A stretch of DNA of 26,416 nucleotides, from assembly GCA_013152945.1 (NCBI GenBank), contig JAADFL010000070.1, forward strand, positions 1-26,416, read 5' to 3'. Below the pieces are notes generated by a model. The model had not been told where the DNA came from. It did no database searches and worked only from the letters and a program-made list of their open reading frames with translations. Source of the stretch: Deltaproteobacteria bacterium. Lineage in GTDB: Bacteria; Myxococcota_A; JAADFL01. The position numbers and the translations under genes are program-made. Positions 1-7,395 of the stretch are shown in pieces (positions within the stretch are counted from its first letter, which is position 1; each line of letters opens with the position of its first letter).

Positions 1-84
1 GATATGGAATCCGCCCCTACGGTAAATCGTATTTCATTTGCGTTTTTTTATATACCCGTATTCGGGCGGACATCGAATCCGATC

Positions 85-105
85 GGGCGGATATGGAATC
101 CGCCC
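85..105. repeat. Perfect 8-bp-stem hairpin at repeat junction 1/2
   Basis: GGGCGGAT (85-92), a 5-nt loop ATGGA, then ATCCGCCC (98-105). A REP-like palindrome rather than a Rho-independent terminator, since no T tract follows directly. Confidence 0.8.
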
Positions 106-173
106 CTACGGTAAATCATATTTCATTTGCGTTTTTTTATATACCCGTATTCGGGCGGACATCGAATCCGATT

Positions 174-194
174 GGGCGGATATGGAATCCGCCC
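174..194. repeat. Perfect 8-bp-stem hairpin at repeat junction 2/3
   Basis: The same GGGCGGAT / ATGGA / ATCCGCCC hairpin as at the previous junction, exactly 89 bp further on. Confidence 0.8.
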
Positions 195-344
195 CTACGG
201 TAAATCATATTTCATTTGCGTTTTTCATATACCCGTATTCGGGCGGATATCGAATCCGGGCTTGATCTCTGCCCTTACTATGGTGGTAAACTCTTTTTTC
301 ATAAAACGGGAAAACAGGCCTTTGGCCCTGATGGAGGTGAATAC

Positions 345-1238
345 ATGGCCTTGAATAGAGACGCCATAGGCAAGGAATACAGTGGATTCGAATGGGATGT
401 CACCAAGGAAAGGATAATGGATTACACAAGGGCGTACGGTGACGACAACCCGGCCTTTCTGGAGAACTACGATGATAAGGGCATTGTGGCGCCTCCCATG
501 TTTGCCGTGGTTTTCCAACTGGAACCGGTTATGACCCCACTCTTTGACCAGGATGTTGGCGTTAACATGATGAAGTTGGTTCACGGTGAGCAGGCCATGA
601 AGTTTCACAAGCTTGTCAGGCCCGGCGACAAGGTGCTTTCAAAGTGCGTAATACTTGGCATGGAAGAGAAATCGAGTGGAGAGTTGCTGGAACTGGAGGT
701 TACGTCCACTGATCAACAGGGCGAGATTCTTGTTGTCTCCAATGGAGTAATGTTCATAAGAGGGAAAAAGAAAAAAGACAAGTCAGAAGTTGCCGAGGAA
801 AAGGCCGGGAAGAAAGATTTGAAAGCATGGGAAGAAAAAGAAGCCGGTTTCACAGGAGGCCTGCTTCTTGAAAGGACAATTGTAACCGATAAGGACCAGC
901 CCGACCGGTACTCACAAGCCAGTGGAGACATGAACCCGATCCACCTGGACGACGATTTTGCAAGGAGTGTCGGCCTTCCAGGCCGCATAATGCATGGTCT
1001 TTGCACAATGGCAATCTGCCAAAAGGTTCTGATCGATGGAATGTGTGACAGGGATCCCGCAAGGCTAAAGTCCTTCAAGGTGAGGTTCAGTGGTATGGTG
1101 GTTCCGGGTGAGGGAATAACCACCAGGGTATGGAAAGTCGAAGAAAAAAGCGGAGAAATGGCCGTCGGCCTTGATGCAAGAACCAGCGAGGACAACTACG
1201 TAATAACCAAGGCCGATGCTGTGATTAGCACCGGATAG
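345..1238 (+). CDS. Two-domain MaoC-type (hydratase 2) dehydratase
   Basis: 297 aa, start ATG 345 chosen for the GGAGGTGA ribosome site at 333-340; the longer frame upstream runs into the tandem repeats and was discarded. The N-terminal half (about 1-140) resembles a MaoC/FAS1-like hot-dog fold, with YGDDNP at 31-36 in the place of the hydratase signature but no following catalytic His. The C-terminal half carries the true hydratase 2 signature SGDMNPIHLDDDFA, with Asp195 and His200 as the expected catalytic pair. Such proteins hydrate or dehydrate 2-enoyl/3-hydroxyacyl-CoA (or ACP) thioesters. A charged Lys/Glu-rich linker (about 140-175) joins the halves. It stands alone, 135 bp before the radical SAM genes. 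It could serve the acyl-CoA dehydrogenase/ketosynthase locus near the other end of the window, but nothing here links them directly. Family assignment is firm; substrate is unknown. Confidence 0.88.
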   Translation: MALNRDAIGKEYSGFEWDVTKERIMDYTRAYGDDNPAFLENYDDKGIVAPPMFAVVFQLEPVMTPLFDQDVGVNMMKLVHGEQAMKFHKLVRPGDKVLSKCVILGMEEKSSGELLELEVTSTDQQGEILVVSNGVMFIRGKKKKDKSEVAEEKAGKKDLKAWEEKEAGFTGGLLLERTIVTDKDQPDRYSQASGDMNPIHLDDDFARSVGLPGRIMHGLCTMAICQKVLIDGMCDRDPARLKSFKVRFSGMVVPGEGITTRVWKVEEKSGEMAVGLDARTSEDNYVITKADAVISTG

Positions 1239-1373
1239 CACCTGTGCCAAAATGGCTTTCTTCCGGCGGCCTATGCCACAAAGCTGAAGGCATCCTTCTT
1301 CGATCATGGGCGAACCTAATTGACCGGAACACAGCCTGCAGGTACAAATTGTCACGGGAGACTTTGTTTTGAC

Positions 1374-3695
1374 ATGAAGGTTCTATTGGTGCACCCGCCC
1401 TTGCTGCTTGGCGCATACTTTGCTAATTACCCGAGTTTCTCCGACATGGGTATGCTGTACCTTGCGGCATTCCTGCGGGAAAAAGGCTTTGACGTCTTTG
1501 TTGCAGATTCGCTTTGTCCGGGCGACGGAAAAATATCCTACAAAGAAAGCGGCAACGGCAGGTTCCTGCTGGGCACGGAGCCGGCAAAACTTTCAGCCAT
1601 GATACCGGCTGGCGCAGATGCAATCCTGATGTCCGCGCCGCTCTATGCAAGTCCAAGACGTTACCACTCTACCATGCTGAAGGAGACTATTTCGGTCTTC
1701 AGAAAGGCTAATCCAGGGGCTCCAGTAATAATTGCGGACATGTACATCGGTGGCATAGATTACTTACCATACGACCCCAAAGCACTGCTCGATTCGAACG
1801 CGGAAATCGACTTTGTGATACAAGGTGAGGCCGAGCTTACCACGACCGCTTTACTTGAAAGGTTGCAATCAGGGAAAGGGGCTTTTCCAGGGGGTGTGGT
1901 ATACAGGGCGAACCACTGCGGAACCATGTCGCCCGGCAGGCAAATGCTCATTGAAGACCTTGATACCCTTCCCTTGCCTGCATTCGACCTGGTTGGCGAC
2001 GGGCACTATCCAAAGATGCAGGCCATGGCGGCAGGTATGGACCTCATCCATGAGCATACGGAGCAAGTCGAGTATTTGCCTGTAATGTCGAGCAGGGGCT
2101 GCCCATTTGAGTGCTTTTTTTGTGCAGGCGCATTCAAGGGCAATTTCAGGTCACACAGCCCGGAGTACTTTGAAAATAAAATACTTGCCCAGGCGGAAAG
2201 CCTTGGGGCAAAGGTCCTCTTGTTCATGGACGACTGCGCAAATGCTGATCCGCGGCGGTTCGACAAGTTAATTCAGGCCCTAATGAAAAAGAATTTTTCA
2301 TTCGATTTCATGAATGGTTTGCGGGCCGACCTATTGTCAGAAGAGACTATTCATGAATTGAAAAAGGCCGGTGCCATAAAACTGACCATGAGTGCCGAAT
2401 CAGGTGACCAGGCCGTGCTGGACAAGATGATACAAAAAAGACTGGAACTGGCCAGGATTGATAAGGCTCTTGAAGCAGGGAATAAGGCAGGCCTTCGCCA
2501 GCAGGTTCACTACATGATCGGTTTTCCATTCGAGACGCCCGCACAGGTCAACCGCACCCTGTCTTTCGCCCTGGACCGCATGCGCAGGTTCAAGGCAGAG
2601 CCTTTGGTCCAGTTTGCAACTCCTGTGCCCGGCACCAGATTGCACGCCGAATGCAAAGACAATGATTTTCTCGAAACTGATCCAAGCAGCCTTGACCTGC
2701 TGGGGATATTTGAAAAAAGATCGATTATCAACGGAAAATACCTGTCGCCGAATGATCTTTCCTTGTTCATGAAATCCTTTAAAGAGGCAATGGCAGGTAT
2801 CACAGACGATTCAGTCATGGTGGAGATCACAACTGCCTGCAATAATGCGTGTTTGTTTTGTTCCGCCGGTTCCACTCTTTCCAGATCGAACATTTTTCCA
2901 TCTTTAAAAGAGGTAACTCTATGGCTGAAAGAATCATTTGGTAACGGTAAAAGAAGGCTCGAGCTGGACGGTGGAGAACCGACTTTGCATCCAAAACTTT
3001 TCGAAATAATCAGGGCGGCAAAGGATCTTGGCTATGAATCCATTGCCATGGTTACGAACGGACGGCGCCTTGCATACCAAAGTTATACGGCCAAGCTGTT
3101 GGACTCGGGCTTGGATCAGGTGCTGATTTCAGTTCCTTCGGCGATTCCCAAGGAGCACGACCGTATTACCATGGTCCGGGATTCCTTCAGGCAAACCGGG
3201 ATGGGAATAGAAAATGCCCTGGCAACCGGATTTCAATCAGTCTCGATAAACACCGTGCTTTCATCATACACCCTGTCCACTTTGGCCATGACCGTGAACT
3301 GGGCCTGCAAGATGGCTACAGGCAGTGTAAACATACAATATTGCCTTTCAATAGGAAGGGCTGCATCCAATAAAATGACTCCGAAATGGAAAGACGCAGA
3401 AAAGGCATTAAAACAAATTTCCATAAGGCCGGAAGGACCGGACCTGGTGTTGCAAAACATACCTTATTGCCTCCTTCGCGATTCCGGGCTGACCGATAGT
3501 TTTGCCATGGAGCGAGTAAAGCAGGATCGTGTAAGAAGAACTGCGAGCGGAAGGCTATTAAGGTTTGGAGACCTGGTGCAAAAAGGTTTTATGAGAATCG
3601 ACCGGTGCAGTTCGTGTCCCTTTTACATAACCTGTCCGGGTATGCCTGTCGCCGGAACACTGAAGTCGCACGAACAAGGGCGGGGAATTATATGA
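1374..3695 (+). CDS. B12-binding radical SAM protein fused to a second SPASM-like radical SAM module
   Basis: 773 aa, start ATG 1374 (GGGAG at 1356-1360, long spacing) because MKVLLVHPPLLLG is the usual beginning of B12-binding radical SAM proteins. Domain 1: a Rossmann-like cobalamin-binding region (about 1-200), then a radical SAM barrel with CPFECFFC (Cys243, Cys247, Cys250). Domain 2 begins near residue 482 and has its own radical SAM motif CNNACLFC (Cys489, Cys493, Cys496), then GGEPTLHP and VTNGRRLA. The C-terminus carries IPYC followed by C-x2-C-x5-C (Cys745, Cys748, Cys754), which matches the core spacing of SPASM/twitch auxiliary [4Fe-4S] sites. Family knowledge: the first half can methylate or rearrange unactivated carbons; SPASM-like enzymes often modify peptides. 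Domain 2 is clearly paralogous to the next gene, whose start overlaps this stop by ATGA. A two-headed radical SAM protein of this kind is unusual; the substrate is unknown. Confidence 0.9.
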   Translation: MKVLLVHPPLLLGAYFANYPSFSDMGMLYLAAFLREKGFDVFVADSLCPGDGKISYKESGNGRFLLGTEPAKLSAMIPAGADAILMSAPLYASPRRYHSTMLKETISVFRKANPGAPVIIADMYIGGIDYLPYDPKALLDSNAEIDFVIQGEAELTTTALLERLQSGKGAFPGGVVYRANHCGTMSPGRQMLIEDLDTLPLPAFDLVGDGHYPKMQAMAAGMDLIHEHTEQVEYLPVMSSRGCPFECFFCAGAFKGNFRSHSPEYFENKILAQAESLGAKVLLFMDDCANADPRRFDKLIQALMKKNFSFDFMNGLRADLLSEETIHELKKAGAIKLTMSAESGDQAVLDKMIQKRLELARIDKALEAGNKAGLRQQVHYMIGFPFETPAQVNRTLSFALDRMRRFKAEPLVQFATPVPGTRLHAECKDNDFLETDPSSLDLLGIFEKRSIINGKYLSPNDLSLFMKSFKEAMAGITDDSVMVEITTACNNACLFCSAGSTLSRSNIFPSLKEVTLWLKESFGNGKRRLELDGGEPTLHPKLFEIIRAAKDLGYESIAMVTNGRRLAYQSYTAKLLDSGLDQVLISVPSAIPKEHDRITMVRDSFRQTGMGIENALATGFQSVSINTVLSSYTLSTLAMTVNWACKMATGSVNIQYCLSIGRAASNKMTPKWKDAEKALKQISIRPEGPDLVLQNIPYCLLRDSGLTDSFAMERVKQDRVRRTASGRLLRFGDLVQKGFMRIDRCSSCPFYITCPGMPVAGTLKSHEQGRGII

Positions 3696-4582
3696 ACACC
3701 GCCCATAGCACAAAACGCCTGCATCTTATTACCAGCATGGTGTGTAACAACAACTGCTTATTCTGCATTGACGAAGCAGGAGAGAGACCCGGCCTCAATG
3801 TTCAGGATGCTCATATACAGCTTAATGACAACAGGAATCTGGAGAGCGTGGTCTTTACCTGCGGCGAACCGACCTTGCACGGAAACCTTATAGAAATGAT
3901 ACAGGCTGCCGCCGGCTTGGGGTACAAAGAGATACTCTTGGTTACTAACGGCCGGCGACTTGCATATTCCATATATACAAATGCCTTGGTCCAAGCCGGA
4001 TTGACTGGCATAACAGTATCAGTACACGGTTCTTGTTCAAGGGTTCACGACAGGCTGACAAGGACACCGGGGGCTTTTGAGCAAACCCTCATGGGCCTCA
4101 AGAACCTGTCGAAGTTGAGGGACAAAGGCGCAGGCATAAGACTTTCGATCAGCACTGTTGTACAGAAGGGTAACTTGGACGATTTGGCATCACTCCTGGA
4201 ACTCTTATCCGCTTTCGAACCGGATTCCATCGTATTGAATGCGATCCAACCTGCAGGCAGGGCATTGAGCCACTTCAGATCAGTAATGGAGCGATATTCG
4301 TTGATGGCAAAAGGGATTGTCCATGCACTGGAAAAAAAACGGCCGGGCGGGGAAATCGTGGTACAGGGCTTGCCATTTTGCGTTTCGCCCGGAGGGCGGG
4401 TCGATTTCGGACATAGGGAAAACATTGTCATGCGGAAAGATGGCCTGGACATCAACCTGGAACCGAATCGGGGCCAGGTAATGGGCCCTCCATGTCGGGT
4501 ATGCTCCAGGGCAAACGAATGCGGGGGGGTTTTCAAGGCATATGCGGAACATTTCGGATGGGACGAGTTTCACCCGCTTTGA
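3692..4582 (+). CDS. SPASM-like radical SAM protein
   Basis: 296 aa; start ATG 3692 overlaps the preceding stop (ATGA), implying translational coupling. Radical SAM cluster motif CNNNCLFC (Cys18, Cys22, Cys25) lies very near the N-terminus, followed by CGEPTLH and LVTNGRRLAY, almost identical to the second half of the preceding protein. The C-terminus has LPFC and then C-x2-C-x5-C (Cys268, Cys271, Cys277), consistent with one auxiliary iron-sulfur cluster, and ends GWDEFHPL. No B12-binding domain. Expected to be a cytosolic AdoMet-cleaving enzyme. Together with the upstream fused protein and the Cys-rich exported protein 20 bp downstream it forms a three-gene operon. It arose either from duplication of the fused protein's C-terminal half or the other way round. 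Reaction and substrate are unknown. Confidence 0.9.
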   Translation: MNTAHSTKRLHLITSMVCNNNCLFCIDEAGERPGLNVQDAHIQLNDNRNLESVVFTCGEPTLHGNLIEMIQAAAGLGYKEILLVTNGRRLAYSIYTNALVQAGLTGITVSVHGSCSRVHDRLTRTPGAFEQTLMGLKNLSKLRDKGAGIRLSISTVVQKGNLDDLASLLELLSAFEPDSIVLNAIQPAGRALSHFRSVMERYSLMAKGIVHALEKKRPGGEIVVQGLPFCVSPGGRVDFGHRENIVMRKDGLDINLEPNRGQVMGPPCRVCSRANECGGVFKAYAEHFGWDEFHPL

Positions 4583-4601
4583 ACAATTGGAGGCGAGTTG
4601 C

Positions 4602-5480
4602 ATGAAAGCTACATATGCATTTGCCATTCTCGTGGCACTGGCATCCGTAACAGTGGCTGTTTTTTCATTGGTAGAGCTGTCTGGGCAGGAAGCACCCGGC
4701 ACGGAAACAAGACCGGCCAAGAACACCGACACGACTGTTTCCGGCAGGACCAAGGCGTCAAACCATGCCTCCAAGTGTTCCAAAATACCCCCACCGGGAG
4801 GAACCAGAAAGCCATGGTTCGATAAATCCATTATAAAAAATAAGCTTTCATCGCAAAGTACGCTTTGTCTCACTTTCCTTAAAAGACTCATGCACTCCAG
4901 TGAAAACAGCAACCCAAATCCACTTGCCCCAAATAATTCCTTTTTCAGCACAGCACGAGAGCTTCGTATCAATTACTTGTCCTGTTTACAGGCTGCCGGC
5001 CGGAAAGAAGCTTGTTCCACCAATTTTAAAGAAGGTACGGCAAGGACAAAGTGCCTGTCAAAAGCCGTCATATATGGCTTGCTTATGCCCCACTTGGCCC
5101 TGGGCCGGGAATGCCCGGGAGAATTGATTGAGCAATGCAATTCGCTGGGTTACGGATCTATTTGCAAGGCATTGTGCAATGCTAGAACAAGCGGAACGGC
5201 AGCATGCAATGGAATTACAAGGATGAAGGATTTCTGCATGGCTCTTTCGACAGGGGACATTAGTCGCTGCAGCAAGGGCCCTGGTGGTCATGGATGTAAA
5301 GAGGCCTTTGAAATAATGGCCGGCATCAAACAGGGTAAACCGGCCAAGGATGCTTTGTGGCCGGGCACCGGCTTTCTTCAAGGGGAAAACGGGTGCAAAA
5401 GGCTCTTTCAAGAGAATGCCGGCAAAATATGCTCTGATGCCAGCCTGTTCAAGTTCAAGGGAATACCAGGAAAGGATTAA
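4602..5480 (+). CDS. Cys-rich exported protein of unknown function
   Basis: 292 aa, start ATG 4602 supported by GGAGGCGAG at 4589-4597. The N-terminus (MKATYAFAILVALASVTVAV) is a signal peptide or signal anchor without a lipobox. Residues 30-60 are Thr/Ala/Lys-rich and linker-like. The rest is small, basic and carries 15 cysteines, many about 5-15 residues apart (for example FCMALSTGDISRC), suggesting a disulphide-bonded domain outside the cytoplasm. I recognise no family. It is the last gene of the radical SAM operon and converges with the opposite-strand radical SAM gene. It might be a substrate, partner or only a neighbour; the odd cysteine count leaves at least one thiol unpaired if all others form disulphides. 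Confidence 0.75.
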   Translation: MKATYAFAILVALASVTVAVFSLVELSGQEAPGTETRPAKNTDTTVSGRTKASNHASKCSKIPPPGGTRKPWFDKSIIKNKLSSQSTLCLTFLKRLMHSSENSNPNPLAPNNSFFSTARELRINYLSCLQAAGRKEACSTNFKEGTARTKCLSKAVIYGLLMPHLALGRECPGELIEQCNSLGYGSICKALCNARTSGTAACNGITRMKDFCMALSTGDISRCSKGPGGHGCKEAFEIMAGIKQGKPAKDALWPGTGFLQGENGCKRLFQENAGKICSDASLFKFKGIPGKD

Positions 5481-5528
5481 CTGGTGCATTGCCGATAATA
5501 TTTTCCGCATTCCGCCGCTTCTAAAGCC

Positions 5529-6551
5529 TCAGGGGATAGGTACAAAGTCGGAATCGCCATAGAGACTTAAATATCGCAGCCATATTCCCTCGCAGTAATC
5601 ATACAGAGAACAAGACATGCAGAATCCCGGCTTGGTCTTGAGCCTGTCTTTCTTCCTGGCGGTCCAAAGGAACCTGTCAACCAAGCCTGTTTGCGAGCGT
5701 AATACCGCCACGTGTGTCTCCATGTCACGGCGTTCCCCGAGACAGGGTAGGAGCAAGCTCATGTCAGCAAGGATGTGGGGAGGAAGTATGCAAAGCGGCA
5801 AATCCCCGAACGTAATTTTTCTGTTCAATGATTCGAGGTTGTAAATAAACAATTCTCCCAATGCCTCTCCTACTTCCCTCATGCAGGGAACCATGCTTTT
5901 GTCTTCTGCGGTTTTGCCCTCAGGCCTCATCACATTGAACCTGAAATCTCTCACGCCCATGTCTGAAAAAAACTTGCAATATCCCGGCAGGTCGGGGAGA
6001 ACCGGTGCCACCAGTACAGACTCCAGGGCAAGGCCGTGTTCCAGCAGTCCCAGGCTGTCGAGATTAAGCGCCTGGACCAGTCCGTCCATTTTTTGCTTGA
6101 AAGAACCTGGCCGGCCTGTCAGCCTGTCTTCCAGCATTCCATTACGGGAATGTATAGAAATAGCCAGCCTTGTGACCCCGGAATCAACCATCTTGCGGGC
6201 CAGTTCATTTACCGCCAGCCTTGTTCCGTTTGTGCACAGGGCCACCCTTGAGTACCCGATCCGTCGCGCATAATCGACCACTTCTTCCAGCCACGGGTAG
6301 AGCGTGGGCTCTCCACCGAGGAATCCGAGAGATGTGCACCCTTCACCCAATCCTCGTTCAATCTCATCCTTTACCACTTCCCTTGGAGTCCATTGCCGGT
6401 CTGCAGGCGGGACTATTCCGTTGGCGCAAAACAAACATCTGTTGTTACATGCCTTACCCAGGCTTACTTCCAGGTTGATCTGGCGATCCTGCTTTAAACT
6501 CTCACCCGATGATTTGTTCAATTCGCTCCCTGGATTCCCCCTGCAATTCAT
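5529..6551 (-). CDS. SPASM-like radical SAM protein, opposite strand
   Basis: 340 aa as drawn from ATG at 6551; the first 50 nt overlap the end of the upstream HEAT-like gene. A TTG at about residue 11, preceded by AGGGAG, is an alternative start and would shrink the overlap. Radical SAM motif CNNRCLFC (Cys35, Cys39, Cys42), then GGEPTLYP, LCTNGTRLA and AISIHS. The C-terminus has LPLC and C-x2-C-x5-C (Cys311, Cys314, Cys320), ending CEGIWLRYLSLYGDSDF. It is the third paralogue of the SPASM-like module in this locus, more diverged than the two on the plus strand. Probably co-transcribed with the HEAT-like gene. Function unknown beyond AdoMet radical chemistry. Confidence 0.88.
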   Translation of the reverse strand: MNCRGNPGSELNKSSGESLKQDRQINLEVSLGKACNNRCLFCANGIVPPADRQWTPREVVKDEIERGLGEGCTSLGFLGGEPTLYPWLEEVVDYARRIGYSRVALCTNGTRLAVNELARKMVDSGVTRLAISIHSRNGMLEDRLTGRPGSFKQKMDGLVQALNLDSLGLLEHGLALESVLVAPVLPDLPGYCKFFSDMGVRDFRFNVMRPEGKTAEDKSMVPCMREVGEALGELFIYNLESLNRKITFGDLPLCILPPHILADMSLLLPCLGERRDMETHVAVLRSQTGLVDRFLWTARKKDRLKTKPGFCMSCSLYDYCEGIWLRYLSLYGDSDFVPIP

Positions 6552-7212
6552 CCATCCTTAGCCTCAGCACCCGAACCGCTCCGGCCTTTGCTCTGCCTGC
6601 CAGCACCGGAAAAAGAATTTCAGTCCAATCAGGAAGGACCCTTTTCCCACACTGCTGCAATATCTCGAGCAACATGGGAGATAACAATTTTCGTCTCTTG
6701 GGACTTGAATCGGCAAGAGAAGCCAATATCTTTACGGCAGAGTGCTGTATCTCAAGGGTTCCACTGTTGAAAGCCCCAATCAATTCATCTCTTCTCGACC
6801 ATACTACCTGTGGCGCATACTTGCAGATCCATGTCAGCGCCTCCATGGAAGAAGCCACCAGCCAATCCTGCTCGGCATTCAGAAAGGCCAGGAACCTGTC
6901 TGCAAAAGGCATGATCGTGGAAGGAGCCTCTTCTCCGCATGCCGCCAGTGCAGTCGCTGCCGCCGATGAATAGTCTTCGACCTCCATGAGCCGTACAAGT
7001 CCGGCTATGGAGTCATGGTCTCTTTTCCTGCCGAGTGATATTCCATAAGCCCTGTTTTTGGAACGATTCGACTTGGCAGGACCAAGAAAAAGCAGGTGTT
7101 CAATTCCAGGCGATCCTTGGTTGTCGATTTTTGTACTTCTCTTTTTTCTCTTGATATGACGAGATTTCCCCGCCTTTTTCCTATTTCCAGGCTGTTTTTC
7201 CTTTTCAGACAT
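6502..7212 (-). CDS. HEAT-repeat-like helical protein
   Basis: 236 aa, start ATG 7212 chosen because the upstream sequence reads GGAGGGGG-TGCT-ATG on the minus strand, a very strong ribosome site; the frame stays open to 7371 but that part contains the promoter-like elements. The first 60 residues are highly basic (many Lys/Arg, RKKAGKSRHIKRKKRS) and probably disordered or nucleic-acid/anion binding. The remainder is alpha-helical with Ala/Leu-rich repeats (SSAAATALAACGEEA, QHSAVKILASLADSSPK) typical of HEAT/ARM-like scaffolds. No catalytic motif and no signal peptide. Its end overlaps the start of the radical SAM gene, so the two are likely translated together; a scaffold or adaptor role for that enzyme is inference. 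Confidence 0.72.
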   Translation of the reverse strand: MSEKEKQPGNRKKAGKSRHIKRKKRSTKIDNQGSPGIEHLLFLGPAKSNRSKNRAYGISLGRKRDHDSIAGLVRLMEVEDYSSAAATALAACGEEAPSTIMPFADRFLAFLNAEQDWLVASSMEALTWICKYAPQVVWSRRDELIGAFNSGTLEIQHSAVKILASLADSSPKRRKLLSPMLLEILQQCGKRVLPDWTEILFPVLAGRAKAGAVRVLRLRMDELQGESRERIEQIIG

Positions 7213-7276
7213 AGCACCCCCTCCATCAATCAATGCCTTTCTCGCCATCATGCCTTCCCGGATGCTGGCTTTTGAA

Positions 7277-7304
7277 TATTTATCGTTGACAACGAACATG
7301 TCAA
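7277..7304 (-). promoter_or_regulatory. Promoter with palindromic operator for the HEAT-like/radical SAM pair
   Basis: On the minus strand TTGACA (7304-7299) is followed after 16 bp by TAAATA (7282-7277), about 60 nt before the gene start at 7212. The -35 box is one arm of a perfect inverted repeat TTGACA-N7-TGTCAA (7286-7304), the layout of a dimeric repressor site. The regulator is unknown. The element lies inside the open upstream extension of the gene, which argues against that longer start. Confidence 0.5.
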
Positions 7305-7395
7305 CCCCTGCCAATTTCTGGACTGGATGATCGAATGATGCTATCTGGTAATTGAGAGATGAATCGGGCATGACGGGAACAATTGGTAAAGCTCC

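Larger units (their letters stand above)
1..258. repeat. 89-bp tandem repeat, about 2.9 copies
   Basis: Three head-to-tail copies begin at 1, 90 and 179, each starting GATATGGAATCCGCCCC. The first two are exactly 89 bp and differ at only a few bases (for example GATC versus GATT before the next unit). The third diverges after about 80 bp. Each unit holds the GC-rich palindrome GGGCGGAT..ATCCGCCC across the unit junction, a T-rich stretch, and a second imperfect GGGCGGA..AATCCG inverted repeat. The period is not a multiple of three, so the similar short reading frames found in each copy lie in different frames and are not genes. The array is cut by the window start, so its full length is unknown. 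Related GGGCGGAT-type palindromes are common intergenic repeats in environmental bacterial genomes; that placement is from general knowledge, not a search. Confidence 0.9.

Noticed and set aside
1-258. Possible CRISPR array
   Set aside because: The units are contiguous 89-bp tandem copies with no unique spacers between short repeats, and no cas gene is present.
216-344. N-terminal extension of the MaoC-type gene
   Set aside because: It would be translated from the tandem repeat and begin at a TTG; a strong GGAGGTGA lies right before ATG 345.
4280-4972. 230-codon minus-strand frame across the radical SAM/Cys-rich gene junction
   Set aside because: It is antisense to two supported genes and has no ribosome site or family signal.
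7213-7371. Longer start for the HEAT-like gene
   Set aside because: GGAGGGGG in front of ATG 7212 and a promoter-like element at 7277-7304 inside the extension favour the shorter protein, although the frame is open.
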